Positions 18,734-26,968 of a DNA stretch of 64,000 bases are shown in pieces. This DNA comes from Novosphingobium marinum (GTDB lineage Bacteria; Pseudomonadota; Alphaproteobacteria; Sphingomonadales; Sphingomonadaceae). Positions within the stretch are counted from its first letter, which is position 1, and every line of letters begins with the position of its first letter. The stretch spans positions 124,001 to 188,000 of the forward strand of contig NZ_JACBZF010000001.1 in the NCBI RefSeq assembly GCF_013408095.1. Direction: 5' to 3'. Made by a program: the position numbers and the translations under genes. Below the pieces are notes generated by a model that worked only from the letters and a program-made list of their open reading frames with translations, had not been told where the DNA came from and did not search any database.

Positions 18734-19819
18734 CTAGTGCCCGTTTAGTGGCGGGATGACGTTTGAACGGCCTGCGGTTGTGGACGGATCGTAGGGCAGG
18801 TACCGCTTCAGGCCATTGACCGGCTTTTCAAGCAGCACCCACGATATGCCCGCCGCAGCGATGCTGGCCACGCTGCCGACAAGAAAATAGAGCGGACCGC
18901 GTTCCATTGCGACATCGAATTCTGCGAGAATACGCGTCACGATCAGTCCGGCGATGAGGTGCAGGACGTAAATCCCGTAGCTGATTCTCCCCACGAACCG
19001 CAAAGGTGCCCATTCAAGGGCCTTGCCGGCTCTGCCTCCTACCCCAATGGTTCCGGCTGCGACGATGGCCACCATGGGCAGTACGGTGATCGTTTCCAGG
19101 ACCGCGCGTCCCCCACCGACCATCGCCGTCAGCCAGTAGGCAGGGATCGCCAGGGCTCCCGCAGCATACAGGGCTTGGGGAAAACGGCCAGTCTGCCGGA
19201 ACCAGATCGCCATCATCGCGCCTGCTCCAAGCGCATCGAACTGCGTTGGAGGCAAAAGGTACATGTAGGGAATATCACCCGTCGCGCTGGCCGCCGCGAA
19301 CTGGAAAGTGGTTCCAGTCGCTATTGCCACGGCCGTGACTGCCGGAAGCACGCGCGCTGGCAACAGAAGGACGAACAACGGCCATACTAGGTAGAATTGC
19401 TCCTCGACGGCAAGCGTCCAGAAAGCAGCCGTGAACGGTGGAATCCAGGCATCCTCGATGACGAAGAGGAAGTTCGAGGCAAACAGGTAGTGCCAGATCG
19501 CTACGTCCCGGACCCCGCGAAGGTCGACGATCACGGCAAGTGTCAGAACGATGAAGTAGAGCGACCAGAGCCGCAAGGCCCGGCGCGCGTAGAAGATGGC
19601 GAAGGCTCGTCCGAACGAGGATCCGGAGGCGCTGTATTGGTCGCGCTGGCCGAGCAGTATGCCGGTGATCAGGAAGCCGCTGAGAACGAAGAACAGACGA
19701 ACGCCCCACGTCCCGAGTCTGGTATCCATGGTCCAGTAATGGCTGTGGAGAACGCAGAGGATCGCGATTGCCCGCACGGTTTCCAGTTGCGGCCGAAAAT
19801 CGAGTTTGATGTCAGGCAG
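18734..19819 (-). CDS. Acyltransferase 3 family membrane protein (apparent CTG start)
   Basis: A polytopic acyltransferase of the family that O-acylates sugars, lipopolysaccharide or peptidoglycan (OafA/NolX group). FRPQLETVRAIAILCVLHSHYW holds the family RAIA and catalytic His, followed by RLFFVLSGFLITGIL, FYARRALRLW and FWTLAVEEQFYLVWP. A GTG at 19777 would start just after the family N-terminus and lose it. The codons back to the in-frame TAG contain no ATG, GTG or TTG, but CTG 19819-19817 follows AGGGAGG by five bases and gives a 361-residue protein with the full motif. The substrate is unknown. Confidence 0.82.
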   Translation of the reverse strand: MPDIKLDFRPQLETVRAIAILCVLHSHYWTMDTRLGTWGVRLFFVLSGFLITGILLGQRDQYSASGSSFGRAFAIFYARRALRLWSLYFIVLTLAVIVDLRGVRDVAIWHYLFASNFLFVIEDAWIPPFTAAFWTLAVEEQFYLVWPLFVLLLPARVLPAVTAVAIATGTTFQFAAASATGDIPYMYLLPPTQFDALGAGAMMAIWFRQTGRFPQALYAAGALAIPAYWLTAMVGGGRAVLETITVLPMVAIVAAGTIGVGGRAGKALEWAPLRFVGRISYGIYVLHLIAGLIVTRILAEFDVAMERGPLYFLVGSVASIAAAGISWVLLEKPVNGLKRYLPYDPSTTAGRSNVIPPLNGH

Positions 19820-20033
19820 CCGTCCCTCCCTTTCGGCACGCCCGTTTCGCTAGCCCGACCGGGAGGCGGCGTCGAGCGCGCTATGCACGCTTTGCAAGCG
19901 GGTGTGGCAAGGTGGGCTTTATCCCGCAGTGCAGCGAAGGCGCGGTTGACTCGCCACCACCCCCCGCCTAAGGGGGCGGCGCCCTCGGCGGGAGGCCGTT
20001 GCGCGTGTCGAAAGTTCCCCTAAAGGAACTGGC

Positions 20034-20351
20034 ATGGACGACGAGCAACCTGCACGAGAACCTGTCGGTGAAGATGCGCGGATCGACGCGCTCGAAAGGC
20101 GCCTCAAGGAGGCGCGCGAGCGGGAAGAGGTGCGCAACAGGCCGAGTATCAAGGGGGCCGACGCGAACGAGCGTCTCGGCCATCAGGTGCTCGGTCATCT
20201 TATCGGCGGGCCTCTCGGAGGCGCGCTTGTCGGCTGGGTCTTCGATCTTGCCGCCGGGACGTCGCCCTGGGGTCTGTTGGTGATGCTGTTCCTCGGAATA
20301 ATCGTCGCCTTCAGGAACATAATCCGGATTTCGAACCGGCGTCCCGATTGA
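20034..20351 (+). CDS. atpI: AtpI-like F0 assembly protein
   Basis: A 105-residue protein with a charged N-terminus (RIDALERRLKEAREREE) and two membrane helices at about residues 52-70 and 75-95. Position just ahead of atpB and the GGPLGGALVGWVFD helix fit AtpI, which helps c-ring assembly in the F0 complex. AAAGGA lies eight bases before ATG 20034. It leads the F0 operon. Confidence 0.85.
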   Translation: MDDEQPAREPVGEDARIDALERRLKEAREREEVRNRPSIKGADANERLGHQVLGHLIGGPLGGALVGWVFDLAAGTSPWGLLVMLFLGIIVAFRNIIRISNRRPD

Positions 20352-20416
20352 TCCCCGCCGCGCGGGGCGATAGGGGCGCTGTCGTTCATCAAGGTAGCGA
20401 AAGAGGCGCAAGAGAC

Positions 20417-21205
20417 GTGGCAGCCGAAGAGGGCAAGGTCGATCCGATGCACCAGTTCGCCATCGAGCCCCTGCTGGGGACCGAGGGCTGGGAAATCGCG
20501 GGCTACAACATCGCCTTCACGAATTCCGCGCTGTGGATGCTGATTTCCGCCGCGGTGCTGCTGCTGTTCGTCGCAGGCGGCATGAAGCGCCAGCTGGTGC
20601 CCGGTCGCTGGCAGATGGCAGTGGAAAGCTTCACCGGCTTCATCGACGGGATGCTTGCGGCCAACATCGGCCCCGCGGGCAAGAAGTACGTGCCGTACAT
20701 CTTCTCGCTGTTCATGTTCATCCTGTTCGCGAACCTCCTCGGCCTCCTGCCGCTAGCGCTCATCGGCCTGCATCCGTTCACGTTCACCAGCCATTTCACC
20801 GCGACCGGCGTGCTGGCGATCATCTCGTTCGCTATCGTGCTCGTTGTCGGGTTCGCGAAGCACGGTTTCCACTTCTTTTCGCTGTTCGTGCCGCACGGAA
20901 CGCCGCTCCCGATGATCCCGCTGATCTTCCTGATCGAGCTGGTGAGCTTCCTGGTGCGCCCGTTCAGCCTCGGCCTGCGACTGTTCGTCGCGATGATGGC
21001 GGGGCACGTCCTTCTCGAGGTGCTGTCCAGCTTCGTCATCAACGGGATCAATGCGGGCGTTGCGATCGGCCCCGTGGTCAGCATCCTCAGCTTTGTGCTG
21101 ATGATCGCGATCTGCGCGCTCGAGCTGCTCGTCGCCGCGATCCAGGCCTACGTCTTCGCGCTGTTGAGCTCGCTGTATCTCAACGACGCCGAGAACCTTC
21201 ACTGA
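20417..21205 (+). CDS. atpB: ATP synthase F0 subunit a
   Basis: Subunit a forms the proton half-channels of F0. The 262-residue protein has VDPMHQF near the start, several membrane helices, and SLGLRLFVAMMAGHVLLE, which holds the essential Arg facing the c-ring. The C-terminus has ELLVAAIQAYVFALLSSLYL. The best start is GTG 20417 (V-AAEEGKVDPMHQF), preceded by AAGAG. A TTG 69 bases upstream gives an unlikely basic extension. It is the second gene of the F0 operon. Confidence 0.94.
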   Translation: MAAEEGKVDPMHQFAIEPLLGTEGWEIAGYNIAFTNSALWMLISAAVLLLFVAGGMKRQLVPGRWQMAVESFTGFIDGMLAANIGPAGKKYVPYIFSLFMFILFANLLGLLPLALIGLHPFTFTSHFTATGVLAIISFAIVLVVGFAKHGFHFFSLFVPHGTPLPMIPLIFLIELVSFLVRPFSLGLRLFVAMMAGHVLLEVLSSFVINGINAGVAIGPVVSILSFVLMIAICALELLVAAIQAYVFALLSSLYLNDAENLH

Positions 21206-21251
21206 TTTTTCGAACCACTCACTGGAATTGCAAGGGTAAAGGAGTTTTCAA

Positions 21252-21479
21252 ATGGACCAGGAAGCAGCAAAGCTCATCGGTGCCGGTCTCGCCGCCATCG
21301 GCGCGGGCATGGCCGCGATCGGCGTCGGTAACGTCTTCGGCTCGTTCCTCGAGAGCGCGCTTCGCAACCCGGGTGCCGCCGACGGCCAGCAGGGCCGCCT
21401 GTTCATCGGCTTCGCCGCCGCCGAACTTCTCGGCCTGCTCTCGTTCGTCGTCGCGATGATCCTGATCTTCGTCGCCTGA
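21252..21479 (+). CDS. atpE: ATP synthase F0 subunit c
   Basis: Subunit c forms the rotating proton ring. The 75-residue hairpin protein has [19 protein letters not shown] in the first helix, RNP in the polar loop, and [16 protein letters not shown] in the second, where Glu is the proton carrier. AGGAG lies ahead of ATG 21252. A strong hairpin (21501-21540) lies between this gene and b'. Confidence 0.97.
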   Translation: MDQEAAKLIGAGLAAIGAGMAAIGVGNVFGSFLESALRNPGAADGQQGRLFIGFAAAELLGLLSFVVAMILIFVA

Positions 21480-21500
21480 CGACCACAACTCCTGACCTTA

Positions 21501-21540
21501 CCGGCCGGGCGGCCTTCGCTTTGCGGGGCCAACCGGCCGG
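21501..21540 (+). promoter_or_regulatory. Intercistronic hairpin after atpE
   Basis: Arm CCGGCCGGGCGGCC (21501-21514) pairs with GGCCAACCGGCCGG (21527-21540) except for a two-by-two internal mismatch, with a 12-base loop. No T-run follows, so it is not a classic terminator. It is placed where it could protect atpE mRNA from decay and help make c in excess of b and b'. Confidence 0.55.
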
Positions 21541-21577
21541 AAACGCTTCGTAACCTCACGGGCTCGGGAACGATCGA

Positions 21578-22069
21578 ATGCCTCAAATCGCGCAACTCGC
21601 CGAAACCTATGCGAGCCAGATCTTCTGGATCCTGCTCATCTTCGGGTTTGTCTTCTTCGTCATCGGCCGCGGCATGGTGCCCAAGGTGATGGCGACCGTG
21701 GAGGCGCGCGACAAGCAGATCGCCACCGACCTTGCCGCCGCCGAGGCGGCGCGCAAGCAGGCCGACGAGGAAGAAGAAGCCTGGCGGGTCCAGGAAAACC
21801 GCCGGCGCGAGGAAGCGCAGGCGATCATCGCCGAGGCGAAGGCCAAGGCCGGCAAGGAAACCGAGGCCCGCCTCGCCGCTGCCAACGCAAAGGTCGATGA
21901 TCGCGTGACCGCCGCCGAGGCGAAGATCGCCGAAGCGCGTGCGAACGCGATGACCGAGATCGAAACGGTGGCGACCGAGGCGGCGAACGACATAGTCATG
22001 CGCGTCGCCGGGGTAAACGTCGACGAGCCGACTGCGCGCGCCGCGGTCAAGGAGGCGCTCCATGGCTGA
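21578..22069 (+). CDS. atpF': ATP synthase F0 subunit b'
   Basis: A 163-residue stator protein with one N-terminal membrane helix (IFWILLIFGFVFFVIGRGMVP) and a long alpha-helical, Ala/Glu/Lys-rich coiled-coil tail. Alphaproteobacteria make two different b subunits; the first in this order is the b' type. It overlaps atpF by eight bases. ATG 21578. Confidence 0.92.
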   Translation: MPQIAQLAETYASQIFWILLIFGFVFFVIGRGMVPKVMATVEARDKQIATDLAAAEAARKQADEEEEAWRVQENRRREEAQAIIAEAKAKAGKETEARLAAANAKVDDRVTAAEAKIAEARANAMTEIETVATEAANDIVMRVAGVNVDEPTARAAVKEALHG

Positions 22070-22619
22070 GGCAGCAGTCACTGCAGAAACCGGCGCTCAT
22101 ACCGAGGTCGTCGAACGCGGCGGCGAGCATGTCGAGCCCGCGGCCTTCGGCATCCTGACGCCGGGCGTCTGGGTCGCTCTCGCGATGCTCGTCCTGATCC
22201 TCGTGATGCTCTGGAAGAAGGTTCCGGCGATGATCGCGGGTTCGCTCGACAAGAGCATCGCGGAAATCCGCAAGCAGCTAGACGAGGCCAAGGAGCTTCG
22301 CGCCGAGGCAGAGGCGCTGCGCAAGGAATATTCGGACAAGATCGCGAATGCGGAGAAGGACGCCGCCGCGATGCTCGACCATGCCCGCCACGAGGCGGAC
22401 GCGATCGTTGCAAAGGCCGAAGCGGACACGACGCAGATGATCGCCCGCCGCGAAAAGATGGCCGACGACAAGATCGGCGCCGCCGAGCGTGCCGCCGTGG
22501 CCGACCTTCGCGCCAAGGCTGCATCCGCCGCGACGGCGGCATCGCGCGACATCATTCGCCAGCGACACTCGGCAGCAGCCGATGACGCGCTCGTCAACGA
22601 GGCGATTTCCAACCTCTGA
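22062..22619 (+). CDS. atpF: ATP synthase F0 subunit b
   Basis: A 185-residue second stator subunit. It has an acidic N-terminus, one membrane helix at about residues 28-48 (GVWVALAMLVLILVMLW), and a long coiled-coil rich in Ala, Glu and Lys. AAGGAGG lies within the end of the b' gene, seven bases before ATG 22062. It ends the F0 set; the F1 genes are not in this window, as is usual for alphaproteobacteria. Confidence 0.93.
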   Translation: MAEAAVTAETGAHTEVVERGGEHVEPAAFGILTPGVWVALAMLVLILVMLWKKVPAMIAGSLDKSIAEIRKQLDEAKELRAEAEALRKEYSDKIANAEKDAAAMLDHARHEADAIVAKAEADTTQMIARREKMADDKIGAAERAAVADLRAKAASAATAASRDIIRQRHSAAADDALVNEAISNL

Positions 22620-22733
22620 TGAAAATCCCGCGCGCTATCCGCGTCGTTTGACACGGGCGCGCCGCAAGCCCAGAAGTTTCCCGACAGGGGGTCGGCCCAT
22701 CGGGGAAGGGTCGCGCGATTCCCGGCAACGAGA

Positions 22734-22752
22734 ACCGGTGACGGTCACCGGT
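22734..22752. promoter_or_regulatory. Perfect 9-bp inverted repeat upstream of an exported protein gene
   Basis: ACCGGTGAC (22734-22742) and GTCACCGGT (22744-22752) form a perfect inverted repeat around one central base, 20 bases before ATG 22772. It could be a repressor operator or a small mRNA hairpin near the ribosome binding site. No binding protein can be named. Confidence 0.5.
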
Positions 22753-22771
22753 CGTTGTGGGAGACTGCATC

Positions 22772-23233
22772 ATGAAAAGCATAGCAATACCGTTTGCGCT
22801 CGCTCTGGGTTTTGCCTTCCAGCCAGCTTCCGCGCAGGAATGGTCGCCCGCGCAGGGCGAAGTCTGGACGCAGGTGTCGGCGGCGTGGGAAAAGCACGTA
22901 GACGCGGGTACCTGGGCGGAGATGCTCGATCCGGCGGGGTATGGTTGGAACACCAACTATCCCGTCCCCACCTCGCGTAGCCAGATGGCATCGCGCGCCT
23001 CGGTTTTCGGACCGGAGGGGAAGGTGCTCTATTACCAGCTCGACCCTGTGAAGATCGCGGTGAACGGCGATACCGCCATCGCCTACTACTACGCCAACGT
23101 GGTCGAGACGAACTACAAGGGCGAGCGCGAGACCATGTTCGAAAGGTGTGCCGATACCATGATCAAGCGAGGCGGCAGCTGGCGTTTCCTGGGCTGGCTG
23201 TGCGAGACCAAGACCTCGGGCGACGACGACTGA
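22772..23233 (+). CDS. Exported NTF2-like/DUF4440-type protein
   Basis: A 153-residue exported protein with a signal peptide ending at PASAQ near residue 21. The rest looks like a SnoaL/NTF2 fold: an amphipathic helix (VSAAWEKHVDAGTWAEML), then strands with KIAVNGDTAIAYYYANVVE and RCADTMIKRGGSWRFLGWLCE. Two Cys may pair in the periplasm. Such domains act as small-molecule binding or hydrolysing pockets, but no catalytic set can be read. A palindrome lies just ahead of ATG 22772. Confidence 0.72.
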   Translation: MKSIAIPFALALGFAFQPASAQEWSPAQGEVWTQVSAAWEKHVDAGTWAEMLDPAGYGWNTNYPVPTSRSQMASRASVFGPEGKVLYYQLDPVKIAVNGDTAIAYYYANVVETNYKGERETMFERCADTMIKRGGSWRFLGWLCETKTSGDDD

Positions 23234-23238
23234 CCTGA

Positions 23239-23280
23239 AAGCGGCGTCCGGGCCTCCGGACGAGGGACCGGGCGTCGCTT
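23239..23280. terminator. Hairpin between convergent genes
   Basis: The core CGTCCGG-GCCT-CCGGACG (23245-23262) is perfect, with an imperfect outer AAGCG/CGCTT stem (23239-23280). It lies between the plus-strand NTF2-like gene and the end of gloB and could stop both transcripts. T-runs are poor. Confidence 0.42.
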
Positions 23281-23288
23281 CACCTGGA

Positions 23289-24047
23289 TCAGAAGTTGTC
23301 CTTGCCGCTCCGCAGCGCCGCGAAGGTCTCTGGCGGGGAGTTCCCGCCCCAGCGTTCCCGGATCGCCGGAACGTCGGCGCGCAGGAACGGGTTGGTTTCC
23401 AGCTCGCGCTGGAGCTTCATGGGCACGGTAGGCTGACCTTGTGCCCGCCGTTCGTCCACTTCCGCCGCGTAGGCGCGGAGCGCCTCGTTATCCGGATCTG
23501 CGTGCAGGGCAAACCGCGCATTCGCCTGGGTGTACTCGTGTGCGCAATAGAGCATCGTCTCGGACGGCAGCGCCCTGATGCGCAGGAGGCTGTCCCAGAA
23601 CTGCTCCGGGGTTCCCTCGAACATCCGTCCGCACCCGAGCGCGAAGACCGCATCGCCGACGAACGCGACGTGTCGCCCGGGCAGGTGGTAGGCGATGTGG
23701 CCGCTGGTGTGGCCGCCGACGTCGATGACGTGGGCCTCCCAGTCGCCGATCGATACGATGTCGCCCTGACCTACGGCTTCGTCGATGTCCGGGATCTTGC
23801 CTGTTTCCTCGCGCGGCGCCACGATCCTGCAGCCGGTCACGGCCTGGATCGCCGCGTTGCCCCCTGCGTGGTCGGGATGCCAGTGCGTGTTCCAGATCTG
23901 CGTGATCTGCCAGCCCTTGCGCCCGGCCTGCCTGAGGTATTCGTCCGCATCGGGTGTGTCGATGCAGACGGTTTCCTGGCTTTCGGGATCGTGGAGCAGA
24001 TAGCCGTAATTGTCCGACAGGCAGGGAAACTGGTGGATTTCGAGCAT
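23289..24047 (-). CDS. gloB: Hydroxyacylglutathione hydrolase (glyoxalase II)
   Basis: GloB hydrolyses S-D-lactoylglutathione to lactate and glutathione in methylglyoxal detoxification. The 252-residue metallo-beta-lactamase-fold protein has THWHPDHAGG (THxHxDH metal site), GGHTSGH, FVGDAVFALGCGRMFEG, and YCAHEYTQANARFA. The C-terminal part with LRADVPAIRERW is the family's substrate-binding domain. Start is ATG 24047. A strong terminator lies between rpsA and this gene, so it has its own promoter. Confidence 0.93.
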   Translation of the reverse strand: MLEIHQFPCLSDNYGYLLHDPESQETVCIDTPDADEYLRQAGRKGWQITQIWNTHWHPDHAGGNAAIQAVTGCRIVAPREETGKIPDIDEAVGQGDIVSIGDWEAHVIDVGGHTSGHIAYHLPGRHVAFVGDAVFALGCGRMFEGTPEQFWDSLLRIRALPSETMLYCAHEYTQANARFALHADPDNEALRAYAAEVDERRAQGQPTVPMKLQRELETNPFLRADVPAIRERWGGNSPPETFAALRSGKDNF

Positions 24048-24090
24048 CGATCTCTCCTCGCTTTCAATCTAGGCGCGATGGAGGGCATAG

Positions 24091-24122
24091 AAAAGGCCCG
24101 TCCGGAGCGATCCGGACGGGCC
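24091..24122 (-). terminator. Rho-independent terminator of rpsA
   Basis: A perfect 12-bp stem GGCCCGTCCGGA / TCCGGACGGGCC with a four-base loop, followed on the minus strand by TTTT. It lies 48 bases after the rpsA stop. Confidence 0.9.
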
Positions 24123-24169
24123 TGTTCCGATCGGCGCCCGCGCGTCGGCGGGTGCGCGAAGGTTCCGCT

Positions 24170-25873
24170 TTACGACTTGCCCTTCAGCGCCTCGCCGAGG
24201 ATGTCGCCGAGCGATGCGCCCGAATCGGACGAACCGTACTGCGCCACGGCTTCCTTCTCTTCGGCCAGCTGGCGGGCCTTGATCGAGAAGTTGGGCTTCT
24301 TCGAACGGTCGAAGCCGGTGACCATCGCATCGACCTTCTGGCCGGTCTGGAATCGGTCGGGACGCTGCTCGTCGCGGTCGCGACCGAGGTCCGAGCGCTT
24401 GACGAAGCCGGTTGCGCCGTCTTCGCCGACCTGGACCTCGAGGCCGCCATCGCGGACTTCGAGGACGGTGACGGTGACGACTTCGCCACGACGCAGGCCC
24501 GAAGTCGTCGCGCCGCCGACGGCGGGCGCACCCTTCTCGAGCTGCTTCATGCCGAGGCTGATGCGCTCCTTGTCGACATCGACATCGAGAACGACGGCTT
24601 CGACCTGCTCACCCTTGCGGTGCAGCGCCAGCGCGTCCTCGCCCGAGATGCCCCACGCGATGTCGGACATGTGGACCATGCCGTCGACGTCGCCGTCGAG
24701 GCCGACGAACAGGCCGAACTCGGTCGCGTTCTTGACTTCGCCGGTGACGGTCGAGCCGACCGGATGCTTGTCGGCGAACTCTTCCCACGGGTTGCGCTGC
24801 GCCTGCTTGAGGCCGAGCGAGATGCGACGCTTCTCGGAATCGACCTCGAGCACCATCACTTCGACTTCCTGCGAGGTCGAGACGATCTTGCCCGGGTGGA
24901 CGTTCTTCTTGGTCCAGCTCATCTCGGAGACGTGGACGAGGCCTTCGATGCCCGGCTCGAGCTCGACGAACGCACCGTACTCGGTGATGTTCGTCACCGT
25001 GCCGGACATCTTGATGCCGACCGGATACTTGGCGCCGGCGCCTTCCCACGGATCGCTTTCAAGCTGCTTCATGCCCAGCGAGATGCGCTGCGTATCGGCA
25101 TTGATGCGGATGATCTGGACCGTCGCGGTATCGCCGATGTTGACGATCTCGCTCGGGTGGTTGACCCGCTTGTAGCTCATGTCGGTGACGTGGAGCAGGC
25201 CGTCGATGCCGCCGAGGTCCACGAACGCGCCGTAGTCGGTGATGTTCTTGACCACGCCGTCGATCACCTGGCCTTCGGTCAGCTTGTCGATCAGTTCGCT
25301 GCGCTGTTCGGCGCGCGTTTCCTCGAGCACGGCGCGGCGCGAGACGACGATGTTGCCGCGGCGGCGATCCATCTTGAGGATCTGGAAGGGCTGGGGGACG
25401 TCCATCAGCGGGGTGACGTCGCGCACGGGGCGGATGTCGACCTGGCTGCCGGGAAGGAAGGCGACGGCACCGTCGAGGTCGACCGTGAAGCCGCCTTTCA
25501 CGCGGCCGAAGATCACGCCTTCGACGCGCTTGCCTTCGCCGAATTCGGATTCGAGCTTGTCCCACGCGGCTTCGCGGCGGGCACGGTCGCGGCTGAGCAT
25601 CGCTTCGCCATCGGCGTTCTCGACGCGGTCGACGTAGACCTCGACCTCGTCGCCGACCTTGACGGTGCTGGCGTCATCGCCGCGAGCGAATTCGCGCAGC
25701 GAGACGCGGCCTTCGCTCTTGAGGCCGACGTCGATGACGGCCTTGTCGTTCTCGATTGCGGTAACGGTGCCCTTGACGACGCGGCCTTCGAAGCCGCCCT
25801 CGGCCTCCGTGCCAAGCTGTTCGTCGAGGAGCGCGGCGAAATCGTCGCGCGTGGGATTGGCGGAAGTTGCCAT
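24170..25873 (-). CDS. rpsA: 30S ribosomal protein S1
   Basis: S1 binds mRNA and helps start translation. The 567-residue protein has six S1/OB repeats. The first two are divergent. Repeats 3 and 4 are best conserved, with VKNITDYGAFVDLGGIDGLLHV and VTNITEYGAFVELEPGIEGLVHV seen in pieces. A short acidic-poor tail ends with LGDILGEALKGKS. ATG 25873. It usually follows cmk in alphaproteobacteria; here crp/fnr and an SDR gene intervene and a 279-base upstream region likely holds its own promoter. Confidence 0.96.
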   Translation of the reverse strand: MATSANPTRDDFAALLDEQLGTEAEGGFEGRVVKGTVTAIENDKAVIDVGLKSEGRVSLREFARGDDASTVKVGDEVEVYVDRVENADGEAMLSRDRARREAAWDKLESEFGEGKRVEGVIFGRVKGGFTVDLDGAVAFLPGSQVDIRPVRDVTPLMDVPQPFQILKMDRRRGNIVVSRRAVLEETRAEQRSELIDKLTEGQVIDGVVKNITDYGAFVDLGGIDGLLHVTDMSYKRVNHPSEIVNIGDTATVQIIRINADTQRISLGMKQLESDPWEGAGAKYPVGIKMSGTVTNITEYGAFVELEPGIEGLVHVSEMSWTKKNVHPGKIVSTSQEVEVMVLEVDSEKRRISLGLKQAQRNPWEEFADKHPVGSTVTGEVKNATEFGLFVGLDGDVDGMVHMSDIAWGISGEDALALHRKGEQVEAVVLDVDVDKERISLGMKQLEKGAPAVGGATTSGLRRGEVVTVTVLEVRDGGLEVQVGEDGATGFVKRSDLGRDRDEQRPDRFQTGQKVDAMVTGFDRSKKPNFSIKARQLAEEKEAVAQYGSSDSGASLGDILGEALKGKS

Positions 25874-26152
25874 GTTGAAGAAGTTTCCTGACTAACGATT
25901 TTTCCGGCCAGGCGGTTGGATCCGCCGGTCTTTCTCCGCCTGCCGCACGATTGCGACGACGGGACAAAGGGCCGAACTGCCGTGGGGGCCGAATGCCGTC
26001 CACGGCGCCTTGCGAACCTTGCGGAACGGGAAGACGGGCGCGCGCTTATGCGAGAATCGCCGGAAACGCAAGGAGAATGCGGGAGTATGCGTTGGTGCCG
26101 GGCGCGGAAGGAAAACGCTGCCGGCTTCTCGCCAGCCTCGCGCGATGTCGGG

Positions 26153-26881
26153 TCAGCTGGTCAGCGGACTGCCGGAGCGGATATGGAAATACTCGGACTC
26201 GAACCCTGCGGCTTCCTCTAGTCCGTCGAGGTCACGCACCGTCAGGCGACCGCCCCGGAAATCGATCAGACCGGCCGCGCGCAATTTCTGAAGCACCCTG
26301 TTGATGTGCACCGGTGTGTGCCCCGTGGCCGCGCCGAGTTCCTCCTGGGTCAGCGGGAGGTCGAACGTATCGCCATCGACGATGCCGACCATCTGCGAGC
26401 GAAAATGCATCTCGCAGATGAGATGCGCGACCGCCTCATAGGCCGATCGCAGGCCGGTGTTGACGATCCACTCGCGAAGCACCGCCTCGTCGACGAGCGT
26501 GCTCCACCACAGCGCGCGGGTGAGTTTCGCATTGCCGAGCGTCAGCCTCTCGAGTTCCGGACTGGGGATGTAGGCGACTTTGCAATTCGTTACTGCGGTG
26601 ATCGCGTGGTCCATACGCGCGAGTATGGTCACGTGCAGGTCGCAGAAATCGCCGCGAATCAGGAAGGCGGTGAACTGGCGCTTTCCGCTTTCGAGAACCT
26701 TGCTGCGCGCCGCCCAGCCTTCGAGAACGAGGTGGACGTAATCGGGCCGGTCCCCTTCCGAGATGATGTCGGTTTTCGCCGGGACCACCTCGATCCTTTC
26801 GCAGAGGTCCGAAATCGATTGCGATTCCTCATCGGTGAGCGAAGCGATGTTCGAGAGCTTCCGGGATAGCGGATTGGACAT
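26153..26881 (-). CDS. Crp/Fnr-family transcription regulator
   Basis: A 242-residue regulator with an N-terminal cyclic-nucleotide-binding-like beta-roll (about residues 25-130; ISEGDRPDYVHLVLEGWAARSK) and a C-terminal winged helix (LTQEELGAATGHTPVHINRVLQKLRAAGL). The two Cys in the beta-roll do not form the FNR iron-sulfur pattern, and the RSA segment of cAMP-binding Crp is not seen, so the signal is unknown. ATG 26881 is used because AGGAGG lies 11 bases upstream and a longer frame runs into the operator-like repeat at 26901-26916. Confidence 0.88.
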   Translation of the reverse strand: MSNPLSRKLSNIASLTDEESQSISDLCERIEVVPAKTDIISEGDRPDYVHLVLEGWAARSKVLESGKRQFTAFLIRGDFCDLHVTILARMDHAITAVTNCKVAYIPSPELERLTLGNAKLTRALWWSTLVDEAVLREWIVNTGLRSAYEAVAHLICEMHFRSQMVGIVDGDTFDLPLTQEELGAATGHTPVHINRVLQKLRAAGLIDFRGGRLTVRDLDGLEEAAGFESEYFHIRSGSPLTS

Positions 26882-26900
26882 TGCCTCGGCAGCCTCCTCT

Positions 26901-26916
26901 GTGTGAAAAAGCACAC
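26901..26916. promoter_or_regulatory. GTGTG-N6-CACAC operator-like repeat ahead of crp/fnr
   Basis: GTGTG (26901-26905), six bases, CACAC (26912-26916), with a centre of AAAAAG. Five-base arms six apart resemble Crp-family sites (TGTGA-N6-TCACA). It lies 20 bases upstream of the regulator's start, so autoregulation is plausible. Confidence 0.5.
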
Positions 26917-26968
26917 TAGCAGCCAGCAGGTACAACCTTGCTAACATAGTTTAGTGCCATAACAATTT

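Noticed and set aside
23289..24047. THWHPDH as a degraded glyoxalase II site
   Set aside because: It still fits THxHxDH; only the variable middle residue is Trp.
24091..24122. Long perfect hairpin as a novel RNA
   Set aside because: Position after rpsA and the T-run fit a plain terminator.
23439..25891. Long plus-strand open frames opposite gloB and rpsA
   Set aside because: They are the antisense of conserved genes, with no family motifs or ribosome binding sites.
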